Made by a program: the position numbers and the translations under genes. A stretch of DNA of 64,000 nucleotides. Source: Hyphomicrobiales bacterium (GTDB lineage Bacteria > Pseudomonadota > Alphaproteobacteria > Rhizobiales > Rhizobiaceae). The stretch is taken from the NCBI GenBank assembly GCA_900467745.1, contig UBQW01000011.1, forward strand, positions 84,330 through 148,329, in the 5' to 3' direction. This document shows, piece by piece, positions 18,122 through 26,797 of the stretch (positions are counted from its first letter, which is position 1; the number at the start of each line of letters is the position of its first letter). Below the pieces are notes generated by a model. That model ran no database searches, was not told where the DNA came from, and saw only the letters and a program-made list of their open reading frames with translations.

Positions 18122-19213
18122 CTACCCACCAAACCCCACACCCTGCAGCGACGCGCCGAGCAATAGCGCACCCATCACGATGACAAGCAGCGCGCCCAGC
18201 AACTCGATGCCGTTGCCCACCCAGGCCGAGACGCGCGAGCCGTGGCCGGCGAGGCGCATGGCGGTGCCTTTGGCGGTGACGGCGAGCGTGGCGAGGATGG
18301 CGACGGTGATGGCGGTGCCGAGCGACATCGCGAAGACCGAGAGCACGCCGCCGAGATAGAGGCCATTCAGCAAAGAGAAGGTGAGCACCAGCAGCGCGCC
18401 GGAGCAGGGGCGCAGGCCGACGGCGACGATTGCCGACCATGCCTCGCGGATGCTGAATTTCTCCGCGCCGAGCATCGCCGGATCGGGCATGTGCGACTGG
18501 CCGCAGGTCTCGCAGGCCATGCCTGAAATGAATTTGTGGCCGGCCTTGGCGGCCTGGGTTTCGCCGAAGGCGTAAGAGCTGCTTTCGCCGCGCTCGTCTG
18601 CGTCCTGCCAGTCGAGCATCATGCTGACGGGCCCTGATGCCAGCGCTTCCTGCCTCGGCTGGAAGGTCGGTATGATGGCGCGCAGTTTGCGCAAGAGGAG
18701 CCACAGGCCGAAGAGGATGACCATGACGAAGCTAGCGATCTCCATCGCCTGCGTGGCCATGGTGAGCGTGATGCCCGAGCCGCGCAGCACCAGCCAGGCG
18801 CCGCCGACAAGCAGGATCGCCACCACCCCCTGCACGAAGGCCGAGACGAAGGAGATGGCGACGCCGCGCTTCAACTCGATCTCGTTGGCGATCATGTAGG
18901 AGGAGATGACAGCCTTGCCGTGGCCGGGGCCGGCGGCGTGGAAGACGCCATAAGCAAATGACAGGCCGACCAGCGTGCCGAGCTGCCAGGGATCCTCGCG
19001 CATTGCCTTCAGCGCATTGGTCAACGCGCGATAGAAGGCCTGCTGCTCGTGATTGATGTAGAGAAAGAGCGGCGCCAGCGGGCCGCCGGAGGGCTGGAAG
19101 CTCGGCTCCGCCGTGCCAATGCCGAGCGGCGATTGCGCATGCGCGGCGGCGAGGCCGGTCACGAGAAGCAGGCCGGCGGCGTAGAGCAGCAGCGTGGGCT
19201 TGCGCCTCAGCAT
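18122..19213 (-). CDS. NicO-type nickel/cobalt transporter
   Basis: A 363-residue inner-membrane protein with an N-terminal signal-like helix and about six further helices. The metal-transport motif HAAGPGHGKAV lies near residue 92. A central soluble loop carries a CETCGQSH cluster that could bind metal, and SAIVAVGLRPCSGALLVL is a second conserved segment. NicO/RcnA relatives export or import Ni2+ or Co2+. It overlaps the DUF1007 gene by seven bases; this pair is common in proteobacteria and is thought to act together. Confidence 0.88.
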   Translation of the reverse strand: MLRRKPTLLLYAAGLLLVTGLAAAHAQSPLGIGTAEPSFQPSGGPLAPLFLYINHEQQAFYRALTNALKAMREDPWQLGTLVGLSFAYGVFHAAGPGHGKAVISSYMIANEIELKRGVAISFVSAFVQGVVAILLVGGAWLVLRGSGITLTMATQAMEIASFVMVILFGLWLLLRKLRAIIPTFQPRQEALASGPVSMMLDWQDADERGESSSYAFGETQAAKAGHKFISGMACETCGQSHMPDPAMLGAEKFSIREAWSAIVAVGLRPCSGALLVLTFSLLNGLYLGGVLSVFAMSLGTAITVAILATLAVTAKGTAMRLAGHGSRVSAWVGNGIELLGALLVIVMGALLLGASLQGVGFGG

Positions 19214-19848
19214 GTGACGTCCAGCTTGGTGGCGAAGAGCTTCGACATGTTGGTGCCGGTCGGGTCGTTGAAGAAGGCGTCGGTCAGCGATTGCTTGTTC
19301 TGCGAGATCACCTGGTCGGCGTCGGGCCTCACCACCTGGTGCTTGCAGGCCTTGAAGGCGTCGCCGACGAGGATCATCTCCTTGTCGGTCGGAAAGTCGA
19401 TCGAGGTGTAAAGCGTCGGATCGTAGACGCCGAAGGTGAGGTTGCCCTTGAGCGGCATCTTCTCGACCGGCTTGACGGCGAAGAACATCAGGAGCTGGCC
19501 GTCGCGGTAATCGACATGGATGATGTCGGGCTTCTGAACCGTGATGTTCTTCCCGTTCATCGTCAGGTTCATGTAGTAATCATAGTCGGCCAGTGAATCG
19601 CGGACCGTCTTGCCGACCTCGGCGAGCTCGTTCGGCTCCAGCTTCAGGTCGGTATTCTTGTCGAAATCCATGACGACCGAGGAGGTGAAGACCTCGTCGA
19701 AGCGCCAGACGTTGCGAAACTCCGCGATATTGCCGTCATCGCCGGCGACGACCTCGAGACGGGCCTCCACGAAGATATGCGGATGCGCGAAGGCTGCGGC
19801 GGGCACAAGCGTCAGAAAGCCGGCCGTCAGGAAAGTCGATATCTTCAT
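19207..19848 (-). CDS. DUF1007 periplasmic protein (partner of NicO)
   Basis: A 213-residue exported protein. A signal peptide ends at AAAFA before HPHIFVEARLE, so the mature protein begins with a His-x-His pair that could bind metal. The rest matches DUF1007: WRFDEVFTSSVVMDFD, DYDYYMNL and SIDFPTDKEM. The start at 19848 gives the signal peptide; the frame is open further upstream but without a coding look. It is probably a metal-binding or assembly partner of the downstream transporter. No metal-responsive operator was seen upstream. Confidence 0.85.
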   Translation of the reverse strand: MKISTFLTAGFLTLVPAAAFAHPHIFVEARLEVVAGDDGNIAEFRNVWRFDEVFTSSVVMDFDKNTDLKLEPNELAEVGKTVRDSLADYDYYMNLTMNGKNITVQKPDIIHVDYRDGQLLMFFAVKPVEKMPLKGNLTFGVYDPTLYTSIDFPTDKEMILVGDAFKACKHQVVRPDADQVISQNKQSLTDAFFNDPTGTNMSKLFATKLDVTC

Positions 19849-19991
19849 GCGTCCGCTAACTTCATCTCTAGAGTTCGGGCCAGGTTCGGTTGCCGGAAAG
19901 GCGATAAATCCGGGTGGGGCGGCCCAAATCAGTTGCTGCGATCTTGCCGGAAAATGGGACCGAATTGGGACCGGATTTCCTTGGGTTCGGC

Positions 19992-20885
19992 TTAGGGGTG
20001 CTTCTTGAACCAATTGTGAAGATAGTCGACGAAAATACGCACTTTGGCGGGCAGGTAGCGGCGGTGCGGATAGACCGCGTAGATGCCGCGATCGGTGGCG
20101 ATATAGTCGTTGAACAGCGTCACCAGCTCGCCGCTCTCGATCGGCTTGCGGGCGATGAAATCGGGAATGAAGGCGATGCCGATGCCTGACAGGGCGGCGC
20201 GCAACGTCGCATGCGGGCTGTTGACCTCGATCGGGCCGGAGACGGCCACGGCAAACGAGGTGCCGTCAGGGTTTTGGAAGCGGATGCTGCCCTGGCTGCG
20301 CGAGTTGGTGTCGATGATGAATGGCACGTTGGAGAGATCGGCCGGGTTCTGCAATTGCGGGTGACGCTCCAGAAACTCCGGCGTGGCGCAGAGATGAATG
20401 CGGAAATCCGAGATCTTGCGGGCGATCATGCCGGAATCCTCGAGCTTCGTCACGCGGATCGCGACGTCGAAGCCCTCCTCGATCAGGTCGACGAAGCGGT
20501 CGTCGGCGGAGATTTCCAGCTGCAGATCCGGGTTCTCCCGGGCGAAATCGATCAGCGACTGGCCGACATCGGCGTCGACATAGGTGCGCGGCACCGAGAT
20601 CTTCAGCTTGCCCTTCAGCTGCGCGTTGTTCTCGCGCACGAGGTCGGCAAGGTTGTCGATCTCTTTCAGGATGTCGGAGGCCGTGCGATAATAGGTGTGG
20701 CCGGCCTCGGTCATCGAGAACTGGCGGGTGGTGCGGTTCAGAAGCAGCGCGCCGAGTTCATCCTCGAGTTCGCGGACATATTTCGACAACAGCGCCTTGG
20801 ACCGGCCGGTCTTGCGGGCGGCAGCGGAAAAACCCTCGGCTTCGACGACGTCGATGAAGGCGCGGATGCGGGTGAGGGTGTCCAT
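19992..20885 (-). CDS. LysR family transcriptional regulator
   Basis: A 297-residue regulator. The N-terminal winged helix (residues 1-60) contains FSAAARKTGRSKALLSKYVRELEDELGALLLNRTTR, as in the AaeR/PecT-like branch. The remaining 230 residues form the two-lobed ligand-binding domain (LQLEISADDRFVDLIEEGFDVAIRV, SHATLRAALSGIGIAFIPDF). The start abuts the long ornithine decarboxylase leader on the other strand, so it might control that region, but most LysR proteins of this branch regulate other targets. The effector is unknown. Confidence 0.9.
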   Translation of the reverse strand: MDTLTRIRAFIDVVEAEGFSAAARKTGRSKALLSKYVRELEDELGALLLNRTTRQFSMTEAGHTYYRTASDILKEIDNLADLVRENNAQLKGKLKISVPRTYVDADVGQSLIDFARENPDLQLEISADDRFVDLIEEGFDVAIRVTKLEDSGMIARKISDFRIHLCATPEFLERHPQLQNPADLSNVPFIIDTNSRSQGSIRFQNPDGTSFAVAVSGPIEVNSPHATLRAALSGIGIAFIPDFIARKPIESGELVTLFNDYIATDRGIYAVYPHRRYLPAKVRIFVDYLHNWFKKHP

Positions 20886-21032
20886 GAGTGCTTTGCGGTC
20901 CTGATTTATATCCGGAATATCAATCAGATAATCCTACAGCAAAGGCAAGGGCGACGTTCATGCGGCAATAGGTCCACGCATTTGGGCTGGCGCTTTTCGT
21001 TTTTTTGCGCAACCCCAAAAAAACTCTTGATT

Positions 21033-21113
21033 ATGACCGCGAATATTCTTATTTCGACCTCAGCCCAAAGTCGCACGTGCCCATGGGTGTCCGCCGAACC
21101 CTCGAATTGGTGA
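21033..21113 (+). CDS. Possible 26-codon leader peptide in the speF leader
   Basis: ATG 21033 opens a 26-codon frame ending at TGA 21111 inside the leader, beginning MTANILISTSAQ and ending SNW. There is no good ribosome binding site upstream. It is listed as a candidate only because leader peptides control the enteric speF gene; the sequence has no Arg/Orn-rich or repeated-codon stall signal. Confidence 0.2.
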   Translation: MTANILISTSAQSRTCPWVSAEPSNW

Positions 21114-21426
21114 GGAAATCGGTAAGGTACCTGGAATTAACCCCTCCAGTCGCTATTCCGGCCAACCGGAAAATGCGAGGACGCCTGAAGCAACGACGGT
21201 GCGGGCCTTTTTGTTCTCTCCCTGCTTTCCATCAGCGGGGGTTACTGAAGAGGCACACCTTCATTGCCGGAAGTGCGGTAGGGAATCCCCTCCAATCCAT
21301 GGCAGACAAAGCCGAATCCATGTCGCTTTCGCGGCGTTGATTCATCATTCGCGCATTCGAGCGCTTGCTAAGGTTCCGGGGTCTCCACCGGCTGGTTCCT
21401 ATGCGAGTGATCGGCTGCCCTTTGTC

Positions 21427-21443
21427 CTCCGGTTTTTCCGGAG
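21427..21443 (+). promoter_or_regulatory. Leader hairpin next to the ribosome binding site
   Basis: A perfect 6-bp stem CTCCGG / CCGGAG with a TTTTT loop, ending 13 bases before the AAGG site of the decarboxylase gene. It could be part of the leader's expression platform. Confidence 0.5.
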
Positions 21444-21468
21444 CTCTGGAATTGAGAAGGGAATCGAT

Positions 21469-22602
21469 ATGACCACTCAGCGCATCCGCGACTTTCTCGC
21501 AACCCGACGTCCCGACGGTCCCTGCCTTGTGGTCGACCTCGACGTCGTGCGCGACAATTTCTCCGCTTTCCGTCACGCCATGCCTGACAGCGCCATCTAC
21601 TACGCCGTCAAGGCAAACCCGGCTCCTGAAGTCCTGAAGCTGCTCGCCGACATGGGCTCCAACTTCGATTGCGCGTCCGTCGCCGAAATCGAAATGGCGC
21701 TCAACGCCGGTGCGACCGCTGCCCGTATCTCCTACGGCAACACGATCAAGAAGGAACGCGACGTTGCCCGCGCGCATGCGCTCGGCGTCAGCCTCTTTGC
21801 GGTCGACAGCCACGAGGAAGTCGAGAAGATCGCGCGTGCCGCTCCCGGCGCCCGCGTGTTCTGCCGCGTCCTGACCGATGGCGAAGGTGCTGAATGGCCG
21901 CTGTCACGCAAGTTCGGCTGCGTGCCGCAGATGGCCGTCGACGTTCTCGTCTACGCGCATCAGCTCGGCCTCGAATCCTACGGTGTGTCGTTCCACGTCG
22001 GTTCGCAGATGACCAAGGTCGATGCCTGGGATTCGGCTCTTGCCGATGCCAAGCGCGTCTTCGTTCAGCTAGCCAAGCAGGGCATCCACCTGCAGATGGT
22101 CAACATGGGCGGCGGCTTCCCGACCAAGTACCTGCGCGACGTTCCGTCGGCTGAAGCTTACGGTCGTGCGATCTACCAGAGCCTTCGTGACCACTTCGGC
22201 AACAACCTGCCGAAGACGATCATCGAGCCGGGCCGCGGCATGGTCGGCAACGCCGGCGTCATCAAGACGGAAGTCGTGCTGATCTCGAAGAAGTCCGACA
22301 ACGACGCCGCCCGCTGGGTGTTTCTCGACATCGGCAAGTTCGGCGGCCTGGCCGAAACCATGGACGAAGCCATTCGTTACCCGATCCGCACCGAGCGCGA
22401 CGGCGACGAAATGGAGCCCTGCGTCATCGCCGGCCCGACCTGCGATTCCGCCGACGTGCTTTACGAGAAGAACCTCTACCCGCTGCCGCTCACTCTCTCG
22501 ATCGGCGACGAGATCCTGATCGAAGGCACCGGCGCCTACACGACCACCTATTCGGCGGTCGCGTTCAACGGCTTCGAGCCGCTGAAGGCCTACATTATCT
22601 GA
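21469..22602 (+). CDS. Ornithine/lysine decarboxylase, PLP type III
   Basis: A 377-residue alanine-racemase-fold decarboxylase of the eukaryotic-like group IV/III type. The PLP lysine lies in YYAVKANP (near residue 48). The second key site is the GPTCDSADV segment with the catalytic cysteine, followed by GTGAYTTTYSAVAFNGF. EPGRGMVGNAG binds the phosphate. It makes putrescine from ornithine, feeding polyamine synthesis. ATG 21469 follows GAGAAGG with an eight-base gap. The rhizobial enzyme length matches exactly. Confidence 0.95.
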   Translation: MTTQRIRDFLATRRPDGPCLVVDLDVVRDNFSAFRHAMPDSAIYYAVKANPAPEVLKLLADMGSNFDCASVAEIEMALNAGATAARISYGNTIKKERDVARAHALGVSLFAVDSHEEVEKIARAAPGARVFCRVLTDGEGAEWPLSRKFGCVPQMAVDVLVYAHQLGLESYGVSFHVGSQMTKVDAWDSALADAKRVFVQLAKQGIHLQMVNMGGGFPTKYLRDVPSAEAYGRAIYQSLRDHFGNNLPKTIIEPGRGMVGNAGVIKTEVVLISKKSDNDAARWVFLDIGKFGGLAETMDEAIRYPIRTERDGDEMEPCVIAGPTCDSADVLYEKNLYPLPLTLSIGDEILIEGTGAYTTTYSAVAFNGFEPLKAYII

Positions 22603-22690
22603 TTTAGCTCGCCCCGTAGCCAGCCGGGGCGGCACCTTCACAATGATCTGACGATACCGTTTGAAACGGTTTTGAGTTCGGGAGGCCACG

Positions 22691-23281
22691 ATGGCCGCTG
22701 TTCTTGATTCTGTCCGCGCATTCTTTGCGCATTCCATTTTCACCATCGACGCCGAAAATGCCGGCGATGTCGTTGCGCGCGAGAACCTGCTCGATCGCGC
22801 CATGGGCCCGAACCGTCGCCGCAAGTCGTCGGAAAAGATCCGCCGTGGCCGCGTTCCGGCCGAAGGCCTGGCGCTGGTTGCGCGTGATCGCGACGGTCAC
22901 GTCATTGGCACCGTGCGCCTGTGGAACGTCGAAGCCGGCGTCAATGCCGATGGCACTGCGATCGACGCGCTGCTGCTTGGACCGCTGGCGGTCGATTCCA
23001 GCTTCGAGGGCAAGGGTGTCGGCTCGGCTCTGATGCGCGCCGCCATGCTGGAAGCCAAGACGCGTGGTCACGGCGCCATCCTGCTTGTGGGCGATGCCCC
23101 TTATTACGAGCGTTTCGGCTTCTTCGCCGCAAAGGCTCAGCATCTCGTCATGCCTGGTCCGTTCGAACGCTCGCGCTTTCTGGCGCTCGAGCTTGTCGAG
23201 GGCTGGCTTGACGGCGCGGCCGGCATGATCGTGCCCACGGGGCGGATGCTGGCCAGCGCGCCGGTCCGCAGGGCGGCCTGA
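22691..23281 (+). CDS. GNAT family N-acetyltransferase
   Basis: A 196-residue cytoplasmic acetyltransferase of the YhbS-like branch. The acetyl-CoA loop is VDSSFEGKGVGSALM (a variant of the R/Q-x-x-G-x-G/A motif) near residues 100-115, followed by LLVGDAPYYERFGF, typical of this group. It starts at ATG 22691 after GGGAGG. It follows the ornithine decarboxylase by 88 bases on the same strand and may be co-expressed, as in other rhizobia. The substrate is unknown; a polyamine link is only a guess from position. Confidence 0.88.
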   Translation: MAAVLDSVRAFFAHSIFTIDAENAGDVVARENLLDRAMGPNRRRKSSEKIRRGRVPAEGLALVARDRDGHVIGTVRLWNVEAGVNADGTAIDALLLGPLAVDSSFEGKGVGSALMRAAMLEAKTRGHGAILLVGDAPYYERFGFFAAKAQHLVMPGPFERSRFLALELVEGWLDGAAGMIVPTGRMLASAPVRRAA

Positions 23282-23312
23282 CTTAGGCCTTGTCCGAGGC
23301 GTTGTCCGGCAG

Positions 23313-23343
23313 AGCCTCTCCCCAAAAGGGAGGGGCTTTTTTG
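23313..23343 (+). terminator. Terminator after the GNAT gene
   Basis: A stem AGCCTCTCCC / GGGAGGGGCT (one G-T pair) around a CAAAA loop with a TTTTTT tail, 32 bases after the stop codon. Confidence 0.9.
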
Positions 23344-23456
23344 TTTCATTTCCAGTTTCAGGAAATCAGTTTGAAGGGGCGCCGGAAGAGCCGGCGGACT
23401 ATTATCCCCTCTGTATTCGCTGCGCCCGTAGTGTGAGGGCGCTTACTTGACGACGC

Positions 23457-23591
23457 CTACTTCACGACGCTGGCGTCAACCAGCTGTGTCCCGGCAGTCT
23501 GTACGATATTGTCCGGTATGGCGGCGATGAAAAACATCGTGAAAGCATAGACCGCGAATATGGTCGCTGCGGCTGTGGCCTTAAGAATCAT
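23457..23591 (-). CDS. 44-residue single-helix membrane protein
   Basis: A short gene with a near-ideal ribosome site: AGGAG seven bases before the ATG at 23591. The product has a two-residue N-terminus, a lysine, then a helix of about 22 residues (ATAAATIFAVYAFTMFFIAAIP) and a polar tail ending DASVVK. It could be a small inner-membrane protein or a secreted peptide. It lies alone in an 850-base gap between a terminator and the next gene. No family recognised; supported only by its start site and composition. Confidence 0.55.
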   Translation of the reverse strand: MILKATAAATIFAVYAFTMFFIAAIPDNIVQTAGTQLVDASVVK

Positions 23592-24197
23592 TCATGCACT
23601 CCTAGTTCTCTGGTATCTAATGTGAGCGCAAAAGTCGGCTTTCCCAAGAGTTTTCTGAACGCCAGATGAACAAAAAACTGTGACGGTAAATTTTAACGAT
23701 ATTTTAGCAACACTGCAGCTTCGCCTTTATGGGGAAGAAATTCACTTTTCGTTCTAATAAAATGCAGAAAAAACAATCATATGGATGAAAATATGAGCGA
23801 GAATCATCCCCATGGCGTAGGGTCGGCGCATCATGAACGCGTCATCGAGCAGGGAGCCGGGTTCATGAACCGGTTCGGTCTCCGTTCATAATTCGGCGCT
23901 CGATGACGGTCGCGAAAGGTCGAATCGGATGCCGTCAGGGCAGATGATTCGTCCGGGGACGCCAGATCGAGAGACGCTCCTGTCGGTCTGATGAAGCCGG
24001 AAAGCCTGAAACGATCGGGCAGGCGGACCAGCCTGACACTTACTACTCAATACCTCGACCGCCTGCCTTCTCCCTTTTTCACCGCCGTGGACAGTCCGCG
24101 CGCGGACATTCGTGCTGCCCGCCGATCGGATGACTTGCCGTCGGCGCGATTCCGTAGGAATGTATTTTAGTGATCACTAAAACGTGAGGGCGAGCAT
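23592..24197. other. Long intergenic region with hairpins, no supported gene
   Basis: About 600 bases with no convincing coding frame and with AT-rich tracts near 23690-23790. Two 11-base inverted arms (CGTCATCGAGC at 23840-23850 and its complement at 23898-23908) enclose a small GGTTCATGAACC palindrome at 23860-23871. This could be a non-coding RNA or an operator region, but nothing decides it. Confidence 0.4.
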
Positions 24198-24428
24198 ATG
24201 ATACGGCCTCTACTTCTTTCCCTTTCCTGCGCCTGCCTGCTGTCACTCGCCGGTGCGTCGACTTCCTTTGCAGCAATCAAGACGGTGACGGCGAAGCCGA
24301 CCGCCGAGACGATGGCACCGGGAGAATCCGTGCTCTTCGACGACAAGAAATGTCCGGCGGGAATGATCGCGAAATTCACCAAGGCGCAACAGCGGCCCTC
24401 AGTGTCGCGCCGATGCGTGCATCAGTGA
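24198..24428 (+). CDS. Small exported protein, 76 residues
   Basis: A signal peptide (MIRPLLLSLSCACLLSLAG) with cleavage near SFAA is followed by about 50 mature residues. They carry a VLFDDKKCPAGMIAKF segment and a final RRCVHQ, giving two cysteines for a disulfide. This layout (DDxxCPxGxI plus a C-terminal RxCV) is shared by small secreted proteins of unknown function in Rhizobiales, possibly the DUF6719 group. ATG 24198 follows GAGGGCGAGC. Function unknown. Confidence 0.65.
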   Translation: MIRPLLLSLSCACLLSLAGASTSFAAIKTVTAKPTAETMAPGESVLFDDKKCPAGMIAKFTKAQQRPSVSRRCVHQ

Positions 24429-24522
24429 CCTTGAGCCAAGCGCGATCATAAGGTTTCACATCCATGTGAGATTGAAGGGACGGCCGATGATTTGATCGGC
24501 CGCCCGTCATAGATAATGGCGC

Positions 24523-25530
24523 ATGATCAAGCGCCTCGCACTTCTCTTCATCCTGTCGCTAACGCCAGCCGCCGCCTTCGCGCAGCAGCCGAGCCCTGTC
24601 GCCACGTTGCTCGATGGCGGCGCGTCGCGCGAGGAGCTGCGGCCGCTGAAGGCCGTCATCGTCGCCAGGGATGGCGAGATCATCGCCGAGCATGGCTATC
24701 GTGGCCATTCCACACGTGAATCCGTCAACATCAAGTCGGCCTCCAAGTCGATCATCTCGAGCCTCGTCGGCATCGCCATTGCGAAGGGCCTGCTGGAAGG
24801 GCCGGATCAGAAGATCGCGCCGATCCTGAAGGCAGACCTCCCCGACAATCCCGATCGAAGGCTCGGCGAGATCACCATCGGCAACCTGCTCTCGATGCAG
24901 GCGGGGCTTGGTCGCCTGTCCGGTCCCGATTACGGGCGCTTCGTGTCGTCGCGCAACTGGGTGCGGTTCGCACTCGCGCAGCCGTTTGCCGATGAGCCGG
25001 GCGGGCAGATGCTCTATTCAACAGCCTCGACCCATCTCCTCTCGGCGATCCTGACAAAGGTCGGCGGGAAAACGACGCTCGCCTTGGCGCGGGAGTGGCT
25101 GGCGCCCGTCGATGGCTTTCGCATCGGCGCATGGGAGCGGGATCCGCAGGGGATCTATCTCGGCGGTAACCAGATGGCGATGACCGCCCGCTCGCTGCTT
25201 GCCTTCGGCGAGCTCTATCGCAATGGCGGCAAGGCTCCGGATGGCACGCAGGTCGTTCCCGCCGATTGGGTCGTCCAATCCTGGCAGCACCGCACCAATT
25301 CGCGTTTCTCGGGCGATGACTACGGTTACGGCTGGTTCTCGCGGCAGATTGGCGGCGAGCAAGTGCATTTCGGCTGGGGCTACGGCGGCCAGATGCTCTA
25401 TATCGTGCCGTCGCTGAAGCTCACCGTTGTGATGACGTCAGACGAGAACGGCCCCTCGGCGAGGACCGGTTACCGCGATGCCCTGCACGGGCTTCTCTCC
25501 GAGATCATCGCCGCCGCACGCCCTGTCTGA
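24523..25530 (+). CDS. Serine hydrolase, class C beta-lactamase family
   Basis: A 335-residue exported protein: a signal peptide ending AAAFA, then a beta-lactamase/transpeptidase-like fold. The SxxK catalytic tetrad is SASK near residue 76. The second motif is YSTASTH (Y-x-x), and the third box is HFGWGYGG, where His-x-Gly replaces the usual Lys-Thr-Gly. This pattern suits esterase- or peptidase-type members rather than a true beta-lactamase. It acts in the periplasm. It is transcribed alone. Confidence 0.85.
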   Translation: MIKRLALLFILSLTPAAAFAQQPSPVATLLDGGASREELRPLKAVIVARDGEIIAEHGYRGHSTRESVNIKSASKSIISSLVGIAIAKGLLEGPDQKIAPILKADLPDNPDRRLGEITIGNLLSMQAGLGRLSGPDYGRFVSSRNWVRFALAQPFADEPGGQMLYSTASTHLLSAILTKVGGKTTLALAREWLAPVDGFRIGAWERDPQGIYLGGNQMAMTARSLLAFGELYRNGGKAPDGTQVVPADWVVQSWQHRTNSRFSGDDYGYGWFSRQIGGEQVHFGWGYGGQMLYIVPSLKLTVVMTSDENGPSARTGYRDALHGLLSEIIAAARPV

Positions 25531-25632
25531 GCGGGCTTTTCGGCGCATTGGTTAAAATGCGACCAAGCGTTCCAATCAAAACGCAATAGCGATCTCGTAA
25601 CGTGTCCGCGCCGGTGGATTGGAGGCGCGTAC

Positions 25633-26790
25633 ATGATTTTGGATCTGCGGACGATCTATGTCGTCTCCGCCATGACGCTCCTGGTTCTCGGAAGCGCGCA
25701 TATGGTGAGCTATTGGACCGGGCGGTTCGGCCGCTGGCCGGCTTGGTGGGGTGCCAGTTATCTGGTGCTCGGCGTCGGTACGCTGCTCGTCTGCCTGCGC
25801 AATTTCATTCCCTATGCGCTGTCGATCCAGCTGGGCAATGTGCTGACCATCGCCGGCTACCTGCTGTCGTTCTTCGCCATTCGCGTGCTCGCCGGCCGGC
25901 CGGTGTCGATGCTTGCCTGCGCGCTGGCGCTCGTCTGCATCAGCCTCCCGGTCGCGGCTCTGCCCCCCGGCGATATGTCTGTGTCGACGCGGTTGTTCTA
26001 TGTCTCGGCCATCTGCTGCCTGTGCGATCTGGCGGTGCTGCGCGAGGGTATCGGCATCTACAGGCGCGAGAAGCTTTTTTCGGCGGGGCTGCTGGCGTGG
26101 CTCTATCTGCCGACGGCGGCGATTTTCCTGGTGCGTAGCGTCATGGCGGCAACTGGCGAGATTGCCGGTCCTGATCCTTATGGCGCCACCGTCGCCCATA
26201 GCTGGATGGCGTCGACGGCGGTTATTTTCCTGGCGCTGCGCAGCATGCTGATCGTATTGATGGCGGCCGAGCGCAACAGGAGCGAACTGATTGCGCTGGC
26301 GCATCATGATCCGCTGACGGGCGCGCTCAATCGCGGCGGTCTGGCGCAGCGACTGCCGGTGCGCGATGCCCACGCGTTGGCGCTTCTGGTGGTCGATATC
26401 GATCACTTCAAGCAGCTGAACGACCAGCATGGCCATCCCGTCGGAGACGATGTGCTCCGGCTGTTTTCCAGCGCGGCGCGCAGCGTGCTGCGCCCTGATG
26501 ATCTCCTGTCGCGTCACGGCGGCGACGAGTTTCTCGTGGTGCTGAAGAATACCGCCGAGGACGGAGCGATCGCCGTCGCCGAGCGGATGCGGCTGGCGTT
26601 TTCGGAGCAGGTTTCGGCGATGGCGGTGTTCGCATCGCTTCCGACGCTGAGCATCGGGGTCGCTGCCTGCCACGGCCCGGATATCGACTTCAAGAAGCTC
26701 CTGGAGCGGGCGGACACCGCGCTCTACGCTTCCAAGCGGCGAGGCCGCGATCGGGTCGAGGCATCGCCCGCGCAGGAGCAGGCGGCTTAG
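25633..26790 (+). CDS. Diguanylate cyclase with integral membrane N-terminus
   Basis: A 385-residue protein. About six to seven hydrophobic helices fill residues 1-215 with no recognisable sensor domain. The C-terminal GGDEF domain has DPLTGALNRGGL, DIDHFKQLNDQHGHPVGD and the intact signature HGGDEF. An RPDD inhibitory (I-) site lies at the correct distance before it, so c-di-GMP product inhibition is expected. GGAGG at 25621-25625 with a seven-base gap supports ATG 25633. Confidence 0.93.
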   Translation: MILDLRTIYVVSAMTLLVLGSAHMVSYWTGRFGRWPAWWGASYLVLGVGTLLVCLRNFIPYALSIQLGNVLTIAGYLLSFFAIRVLAGRPVSMLACALALVCISLPVAALPPGDMSVSTRLFYVSAICCLCDLAVLREGIGIYRREKLFSAGLLAWLYLPTAAIFLVRSVMAATGEIAGPDPYGATVAHSWMASTAVIFLALRSMLIVLMAAERNRSELIALAHHDPLTGALNRGGLAQRLPVRDAHALALLVVDIDHFKQLNDQHGHPVGDDVLRLFSSAARSVLRPDDLLSRHGGDEFLVVLKNTAEDGAIAVAERMRLAFSEQVSAMAVFASLPTLSIGVAACHGPDIDFKKLLERADTALYASKRRGRDRVEASPAQEQAA

Positions 26791-26797
26791 CTCAAGC

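Larger units (their letters stand above)
20950..21468 (+). promoter_or_regulatory. speF-type leader RNA of ornithine decarboxylase
   Basis: About 500 bases upstream of the ornithine decarboxylase gene lack convincing coding sequence. Alphaproteobacterial group III ornithine decarboxylase genes are known to carry a long structured 5' leader, the speF motif (about 400 nt), and the position and gene context fit. A GC hairpin with a T5 loop (21427-21443) sits just before the ribosome site. The assignment rests on context and remembered family biology; the fold was not computed. The limits are approximate. Confidence 0.65.

Noticed and set aside
21005..21340. 111-codon frame in the ornithine decarboxylase leader
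   Set aside because: TTG start without a ribosome site; composition looks non-coding and it overlaps the structured leader.
22611..22630. GCCCCG/CGGGGC hairpin as a terminator between ornithine decarboxylase and the GNAT gene
   Set aside because: No T-run follows; the genes may be co-transcribed, so a terminator call is not supported.
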